From NCBI GenBank assembly GCA_025728385.1, contig JAOBJV010000001.1, forward strand, positions 41,367-105,366: 64,000 nucleotides of DNA. The letters are read 5' to 3'. Below are positions 58,787 through 64,000 of the stretch, in pieces. Position 1 is the first letter of the stretch, and each line of letters begins with the position of its first letter. The notes under the pieces were generated by a model. It saw only the letters and a list, made by a program, of their open reading frames with translations. It was not told the origin of the DNA and ran no database searches. The DNA comes from Lightella neohaematopini. Its GTDB lineage: Bacteria > Pseudomonadota > Gammaproteobacteria > Enterobacterales > Enterobacteriaceae. The position numbers were made by a program, and so were the translations under genes.

Positions 58787-58893
58787 AAATATATTTATTT
58801 ATTATTCATTAAATGAATTATTAGTTAATTATGATTAATTAAAGTATTATGACAAAATATTATAGATTAATTATTATTTAAGTAATAAAATAG

Positions 58894-59754
58894 ATGAATA
58901 AAAAAAGTAAATACTTAATTAACTTACCAAATAGTATAGATAACTATATAAGAATTGCTAATTCTTATCCAATATTAACCGCAGAAGAAGAATATGAGTT
59001 AGCTAGACAATTTTATTTTAATAGAAATTTAGAGGCAGCTAAAAAATTAATATTATCACATTTAAGATTTATTATACATATAGCACGTAATTATTCTGGT
59101 TACGGATTATTACAGTCTGATTTAATTCAAGAAGGTAATATAGGATTAATGAAAGCAGTATATAGATTTAATCCAGAAATAGGAGTTAGATTAGTTTCAT
59201 TTGCTATTCATTGGGTTAAAGCAGAGATACATGAATATGTTTTAAAAAATTGGCGCATAGTTAAAGTAGCTACTACAAAAGCACAAAGAAAATTATTTTT
59301 TAACTTACGTAGAACAAAACAACATATTAAGTGGTTAAATAAAAATGAATTAGATATTATTGCCAAAAAACTTGGTGTATCTAAAAAAGATGTTATTGAA
59401 ATGGAATCAAGAATGTTTACGAAAGATATGACTGTTGATTTTGATTCAGAAGATGATAATAAAAATAATCAAACATCACATTATTCAATATTTCATTTAT
59501 GTGATAAGTCATCAGATTTTACTGATATAATAGAAAAAAATAATTGGGATAATCATGCTTCCAGTAAGTTAAATAAAGCACTAAGTAGATTAGATAAAAG
59601 AAGTAGAGATATTATTTATGCTCGTTGGTTAGTAGATAATAATAATCGAATTACATTAAAAGAGCTTGCTAATAGATATGGTGTTTCCGCAGAACGAGTA
59701 AGACAATTAGAAAAAAATGCAATGCGTAAAATTCGTATAGAAATAGAATCATAA
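58894..59754 (+). CDS. rpoH: RNA polymerase heat-shock sigma factor (sigma 32)
   Basis: Directs transcription of chaperone and protease genes. 286 residues (E. coli 284). Region 2 is LIQEGNIGLMKAVYRFNPEIGVRLVSFAIHWVKAEIHEYVLKNW (conserved blocks), the RpoH box QRKLFFNLR follows, and region 4 has LKELANRYGVSAERVRQLEKNAMRKIR with the helix-turn-helix. Notably, RpoH and RpoD are the only sigma factors visible in this window. The start ATG is 107 bp after ftsY. Confidence 0.97.
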   Translation: MNKKSKYLINLPNSIDNYIRIANSYPILTAEEEYELARQFYFNRNLEAAKKLILSHLRFIIHIARNYSGYGLLQSDLIQEGNIGLMKAVYRFNPEIGVRLVSFAIHWVKAEIHEYVLKNWRIVKVATTKAQRKLFFNLRRTKQHIKWLNKNELDIIAKKLGVSKKDVIEMESRMFTKDMTVDFDSEDDNKNNQTSHYSIFHLCDKSSDFTDIIEKNNWDNHASSKLNKALSRLDKRSRDIIYARWLVDNNNRITLKELANRYGVSAERVRQLEKNAMRKIRIEIES

Positions 59755-59821
59755 TAAATTATTAAAATTAAAATAGGTTACTTAATTTTTTTATATGTTT
59801 TATTTAAATAATAAAAAAATA

Positions 59822-60505
59822 AAATTATTGAAATATTTAATAATATTATAAATAGATATGATTTAATGAATAACATTATGTTATTTAGCATACATAGAAT
59901 ATGGAAAAATATTAATCACTTACAGTGATATAAGTTATGGAGAAAAGGTATTAAATTTAGTTTGCGGCATTGATAATTTAACATATAAATTATTATCATT
60001 AGTTAGTAACGATGGAAAAATTATATTACTAGATATAAATTTTAATATGCTAAAAAATAGCTATATTAAATTAAGAAATAGTAGTATTTTAGGAAATATA
60101 AATTATATTCAAGGAAATACTGAATAATTACCATTCTCAAAAAATGTTTTTGATTGTATAATAATATCTTTCGAAATAAGAAATTTTCTTAAGAAAGATC
60201 AAGTTTTAAAATCAAATTATAAAATATTAAATTTAGGTGGAAGAATTATAATTTTAGAATTTTCAAGACTAGTAATTAGTATCCTTCATAAAATTTGTGA
60301 CTTTTATTCATTTAATATTATATTATTAATTGATAAAGTTATTGTTAATAGCAGAGATAGTTACGAATATTTAGTAAAATCTATTAAATTATATCCAAAT
60401 CAAGAAAAATTAAAATCTATAATTATAGACACTAGTTTTAGTAATGTTAATTATATAAATCTTACTTGAGATATAGTAACGATACATAAAGAATATAAAG
60501 TTTAA
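59822..60505 (+). pseudogene. ubiE: UbiE methyltransferase pseudogene
   Basis: Remnant of the C-methyltransferase of ubiquinone/menaquinone synthesis. Reading across frames gives IFNNIINRYDLMNNIMLFSI, then a TGA, then VLNLVCGIDNLTYKLLSL, DINFNMLKNSYIKLRN, NYIQGNTE then TAA then LPFSKNVFDCIIISFEIRN, LGGRIIILEFSRL, YEYLVKSIKLYPNQEKLKS, ending DIVTIHKEYKV after another TGA. These match E. coli UbiE nearly end to end. At least three in-frame stops and one frameshift (about 59910-59948) kill it. First gene of the decayed ubiE-ubiJ-ubiB set. Confidence 0.93.
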
Positions 60506-60539
60506 TATTTAATAATATATTAATAAAAAAATATTAAAT

Positions 60540-60760
60540 GATTTAATTTATAAAAATTATTGTTCAATAACATTTAATTTTTATTTAAAAAATAAAATTA
60601 TAAAATTAATCTTATTTAAACTTTATGTTAATTTAATATTTTTATTATCTGAGAATAGTATTAAATTTATAAAAAATTGTAATCAATCTAAAATAGATTT
60701 TTTAATAAAAATAAGATATGTAAATTTGATTTATTTTTTATTATATATATTCTTTATATA
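60540..60760 (+). pseudogene. ubiJ: Probable UbiJ (SCP2-like) remnant
   Basis: Between the ubiE and ubiB remnants, where ubiJ (yigP) stands in Enterobacterales, translation gives FNFYLKNKIIKLILFKLYVN and LIFLLSENSIKFIKN CNQSKIDFLIKI, which resembles the UbiJ N-terminal half (LILVFSERQVDVLGEWAGDADCTVIAY). The similarity is modest and rests partly on position. The rest of the gene, and most of 60761-60974, is AT-rich filler with no recognisable coding sense. Confidence 0.5.
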
Positions 60761-60974
60761 AACCAAAATTTTTTAATAAAATAATAATTCTTATTAAGAA
60801 TAATTATCTTCATAAATTTAATTATAATTATTATAATTATTATTATTTAGCATAATTTTAAATAAAGTAATTAATAATAGAAATAAATTTAAATCAATAT
60901 TATTTTTTAATATAATTATATATTAATGTATTAGTTAAAATAATTAATTATTAATTTTAATATGAGTATAATCA

Positions 60975-62585
60975 ATGTTAATAAAAAATACTAAACGGTT
61001 ATTGTTAATATTTTATACAATAATTTATTACAAATTATACAAATTTATACCAAAAAATAAATCTATTATTTTTAATTTTTTTACTAAAGTAGTTTTTTTA
61101 CTTTTTAAAAGTAATATAAATTCTTTAAGTAAAAGATTAAGAATAGCTTTTCAGGAATTAGGTCTAATTTAGATAAAATTTAGGCAAATATTATCTACTA
61201 GATGTAATATCTTTCCAATTAGTATAATTAAGCAACTAACTATGCTACAAAATAAAGTTAATTCGTCAGATAAATTAGTTACAATTAATTATATAAAATC
61301 CATAATAGGTAATAACATTAATATTTGGTTTAATAATTTTGAATATAAACCAATAGCATCAGCTTCAATTACGCAAGTACATACTGCATGCTTAAAAAAT
61401 GTTCAAGAAATTATTGTAAAAATTATACGTCCAAATATTTTACCAATTATTAAAATTGATATAAATCTTATGTACATAATAGCTAAATTAATAGTGATTA
61501 TTATTCCTAACTTTAAAAGATTCAAATTAGAAGATATAATATCAGAATATGAAATAACTATACTAAATGAATTAGATTTACTTAAAGAAACATCCAATAC
61601 AATAAAATTAAGAAATAATTTTAAAAATAGTGAAATACTATACATACTTAAAGTTTATCCTAGCTTGTTTAAAAAAAATTTATGGTTATGGAACATATAT
61701 ATGGTGTACCAATAAATAATATAAGTAAATTAAAAAATGTGGTATAAATATAAAATCATTAGCTGAATATGGAGCGCAAATATTTCTTACACAAGTTTTT
61801 CGTGATAGTTTTTTTTCATGGTGATATGTATCCAGAAAATATATTAGTTAATATTACACAACCACATAAACCAAAATATATTAGTATAGATTATGGAATA
61901 GTTGGATATTTAAATAAAAAGATAAGTACTATTTAGCAGAAAATTTAATTACTTTTTTAACCATGATTATCGTAAAATAGCAGAGTTACACATTAATTAT
62001 GGATTAGTTTCATCAAAAACAAATATTGATTTTAGAATTTGCTATTCGTTATATTTGTGAACCATGTTTTAAAAAACCATTATCAGAAATATCTTTTAGT
62101 AAAATTTTATTTAATTTATTTAAAATTACAAAAAAATTTAACATGATGATTCAACTAAGATTAGTTTTATTATAAAAAACTATGTCATCTATAGAAGATA
62201 TGGGTAAACAACTATATCCACAATTAGATCTATAGAAAACAATTAAACCATTTTTAGAAAATTGGTTAAAGAATCAAGTTAATATATTTGGTATAATATC
62301 TAACATAAAAAAAATATACCTAATATAATGATTTATTTACCAGAATTATTAATAAATAATATTATAGATTATAAATTTATAATACATGATATAAAACAAT
62401 TATCAAGTAATGTAAAATTTTATAATAAAAAATACAATAAATACTATTATTTATTATCATATAGTATTAATTTAATAGTTATTATCAATTTACTAAATAC
62501 AAATAATATTTATATCAGTACTATTTTAATTTTTATTAGTATAATATTAACAATAATAAATTTAAGATATTATAAAAATAATTAA
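60975..62585 (+). pseudogene. ubiB: UbiB atypical kinase pseudogene
   Basis: Remnant of the UbiB ATPase/kinase-like protein required for ubiquinone synthesis. It is almost full length (about 1610 bp; E. coli 1641). Translation follows UbiB: IPKNKSIIFNF, RLRIAFQELGLI, then TAG at 61170 where UbiB has Trp, IKFRQILSTRCNIFP, PIASASITQVHTACL, VKIIRPNILPIIKIDINLMY, ITILNELDLLKETSNTIKLR, a frameshift near 61680, YGVPINN, LTQVFRDSFF, HGDMYPENILVN, SIDYGIVGYL, and the hydrophobic C-terminal helices (62328-62585). Several further frameshifts occur. Clearly non-functional, but little sequence is lost. Confidence 0.95.
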
Positions 62586-62600
62586 TATAATTTATCAATA

Positions 62601-63212
62601 ATGTTTAAAGATTTAAAAAGTTTTTTAAAAGCTATAAAATATAAAAAACAAATAAAAATTATTAATGAATTAATAAGCTCATTTTTTAGAAGTTACAGAA
62701 ATATTTAGAAGAGTACTGAAAAAAATAGACTAGTTTTATTATTTAATAATCTTAAAGAATATAGTATTCTATTACTATATAATTTTTTTTGGTTCAATGA
62801 ATAGAATTATGTTAAGATTAGGTGTAAATAAGAAGAAAGAATTATGTGATATAAGTAATTTAATAGTATTTTTACAATTAATAACTACACCAAATAGTTT
62901 TTATGATTTAGTAAAAAAATACCAAAATTTCGTCAAATACTGAGTATACCAACAAAAATAGTTAAATTAGCTCTATGTTAAAAATTAATTTTGAAAGATA
63001 AAATAGTGTTGATTTAAATAGTATTCTTGTTATGTATTACTAGTCTAATAATGTTAAACCGCTAATTATTTGGGGAATTTATAATAAAAGGATTAAATGA
63101 TAAACAAAATTTAGAAATCTATAAATAACAAGTAATCAATAAAAACAAAATTATAATACATTGGCTTCACCAAAAAGATTAAGCATTAAATTTTAAAAAA
63201 TGGCAAAATTAA
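62601..63212 (+). pseudogene. ubiD: UbiD decarboxylase pseudogene, 3' part deleted
   Basis: N-terminal ~200 residues of the prenyl-FMN-dependent 4-hydroxy-3-polyprenylbenzoate decarboxylase, with many stops and shifts. Recognisable: FKDLKSFLKAIKYKKQIKII, VLLFNNLKEYSILLLYNFF, IPKFRQILSIPTKIVKLALC, KLILKDKIVLI, and GLNDKQNLEIYK then QVINKNKIIIHWLHQKD and ALNFKKWQN, matching E. coli ERQNLGIYRQQLIGKNKLIM and HRGGALDYQEW. The remaining 60% of the gene is deleted; fre starts 37 bp later, as it does after ubiD in E. coli. Confidence 0.88.
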
Positions 63213-63249
63213 ATATATGATTAAAAATTATTAAATAATTAGTTATAAT

Positions 63250-63954
63250 ATGTCTATTATACAATGCACGTTATATTCATTAAAAAAAATTGCTAAATTT
63301 ACTTATCAGGTACGTCTAAAATCGATACATGATATTACTTTTATAGCAGGACAATATTTATTATTACTAATAGACGGTAATAAATATCCATTTTCTTTAG
63401 CATCATCACCATTAAATAAAAATTTTATAGAATTACATATTGGATCATCAATATTTAACCAAAAAATAATTAATATAATTAGTCACATAACATATAAAAA
63501 AATTATATTAATAGATATTCCTTACGGAAATGCATGGTTAAGAATTAATAATTATCCAATTATGTTAATAGTGGGAGGAACTGGTTTTTCTTATGCTCAG
63601 TCTATACTATTTACAATTTTTAAAAAGCAACCAAATAAAAAAATAATATTTTATTGGGGAGTAAAAAATGTTTATGATTTTTATAATTTAAATAAATTAA
63701 ATTTAATTAATAATAAATTAAATAACATTTTAATTAAATTAATAGTAGAAAATAATAATAATATATGGAAAAATAAAACGGGGACAGTTTTAGATTTATT
63801 AAAATATTGTAAAACTGACATAAAAAAATATGATTTATATATGGCTGGTCCATATAATATGATTATTAATATAATAAAGTTTTTTAATATACATAAAGAT
63901 ATTGCCCCTAAAAATATTTTTAGTGATATTACTTTTAATGATAAAAAACCATAA
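63250..63954 (+). CDS. fre: NAD(P)H-flavin reductase
   Basis: Reduces free flavins with NAD(P)H, in E. coli also helping activate ribonucleotide reductase. 234 residues (E. coli 233). The flavin/NAD domain signature is GQYLLLLIDGNKYPFSLAS, ELHIGSSIFNQ, DIPYGNAWLR, LIVGGTGFSYAQSILF, FYWGVKN and YMAGPYNM. The last residues (SDITFNDKKP) differ from the family ending (GDAFAFI), and its final seven bases, stop included, lie in a 54-bp repeat of the rRNA operon upstream region. It keeps the position after ubiD. Confidence 0.94.
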   Translation: MSIIQCTLYSLKKIAKFTYQVRLKSIHDITFIAGQYLLLLIDGNKYPFSLASSPLNKNFIELHIGSSIFNQKIINIISHITYKKIILIDIPYGNAWLRINNYPIMLIVGGTGFSYAQSILFTIFKKQPNKKIIFYWGVKNVYDFYNLNKLNLINNKLNNILIKLIVENNNNIWKNKTGTVLDLLKYCKTDIKKYDLYMAGPYNMIINIIKFFNIHKDIAPKNIFSDITFNDKKP

Positions 63955-64000
63955 TTATTTATTTATAATAAATCAACTTGACATAATAAAAAAACAGTGT
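63947..64000 (+). repeat. Direct repeat of the rrn upstream region, copy 2 (runs off the window)
   Basis: Identical to 18277-18330 for all 54 visible bases, including the TTGACA promoter element (63978-63983). It starts inside the last codons of fre and reaches the window edge. The natural reading is that a second rRNA operon begins here, at the ancestral rrnA position downstream of fre. Confidence 0.93.

Noticed and set aside
60505..60974. A functional small gene between ubiE and ubiB
   Set aside because: No frame over ~60 residues with any ribosome-binding site; the only sense is a partial UbiJ-like remnant.

Overview
The window looks like part of the chromosome of a reduced, strongly AT-rich gammaproteobacterial endosymbiont of the insect-symbiont type. 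Both the proteins and the gene order follow Enterobacterales (tsf-pyrH-frr-dxr-uppS-cdsA-bamA-skp-lpxD-fabZ-lpxA-lpxB-dnaE-accA-tilS-proS; the atp operon next to mnmG; rpsU-dnaG-rpoD; nrdAB-yfaE-ubiG-gyrA; rsmD-ftsY-rpoH). Typical intervening genes are missing (rseP, rnhB, atpI, ftsEX, tatABCD, rfaH). I see no insertion sequence, phage, plasmid gene or CRISPR array. The species is not identifiable from sequence reading alone; the symbiont lifestyle is an inference from base composition, gene loss and fresh pseudogenes.

Layout. 1-16563 (+): the end of tsf, then ribosome recycling, isoprenoid/undecaprenyl, phospholipid, outer-membrane assembly and lipid A genes, the replicative polymerase, accA and tilS. 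16560-18194 (-): proS. 18277-20474: an rRNA operon with promoter, boxA, 16S, tRNA-Ile, tRNA-Ala, tRNA-Asp and tRNA-Trp, but no 23S or 5S gene. 20477-23687: gloB, rnhA, dnaQ, a frameshifted gmhA, gpt and tRNA-Thr. 23693-32149 (-): complete F1Fo ATP synthase except atpI, then mnmG. 32315-35293: rsmI, RNase P RNA, a DedA protein, an Alx/TerC protein and tRNA-Ile2. 35342-39281 (-): the rpoD-dnaG-rpsU operon. 39419-45379: tsaD, folB, uppP, cca (-), a kinase-only hldE, ribB and plsC. 45381-52775: yfaE, nrdB, nrdA, ubiG (-), gyrA (+), rplY (-). 52848-56300 (-): sodA, an orphan small protein, marC, pitA. 56301-59754: a non-coding stretch, a DUF1820 protein, rsmD, ftsY, rpoH. 59822-63212: a graveyard of ubiquinone genes (ubiE, ubiJ, ubiB, ubiD). 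63250-64000: fre, running straight into a second copy of the rRNA promoter region.

The genes form a lean information-processing and envelope set: lipid A but probably no ADP-heptose, undecaprenyl carrier synthesis and recycling, BamA/Skp outer-membrane assembly, ATP synthase, aerobic ribonucleotide reductase with its ferredoxin, MnSOD, and two sigma factors. Two pathways are visibly collapsing: ADP-heptose (gmhA frameshift and hldE truncation) and ubiquinone (ubiE, ubiJ, ubiB and ubiD dead while ubiG is still open).

I did not find a novel multi-gene system. The most unusual observations are the rRNA operon stripped of 23S/5S, a DNA polymerase III alpha subunit that stops just after its beta-clamp motif, and a CCA-adding enzyme with a degraded HD domain and a changed catalytic residue in a genome whose six visible tRNA genes all lack an encoded CCA end.
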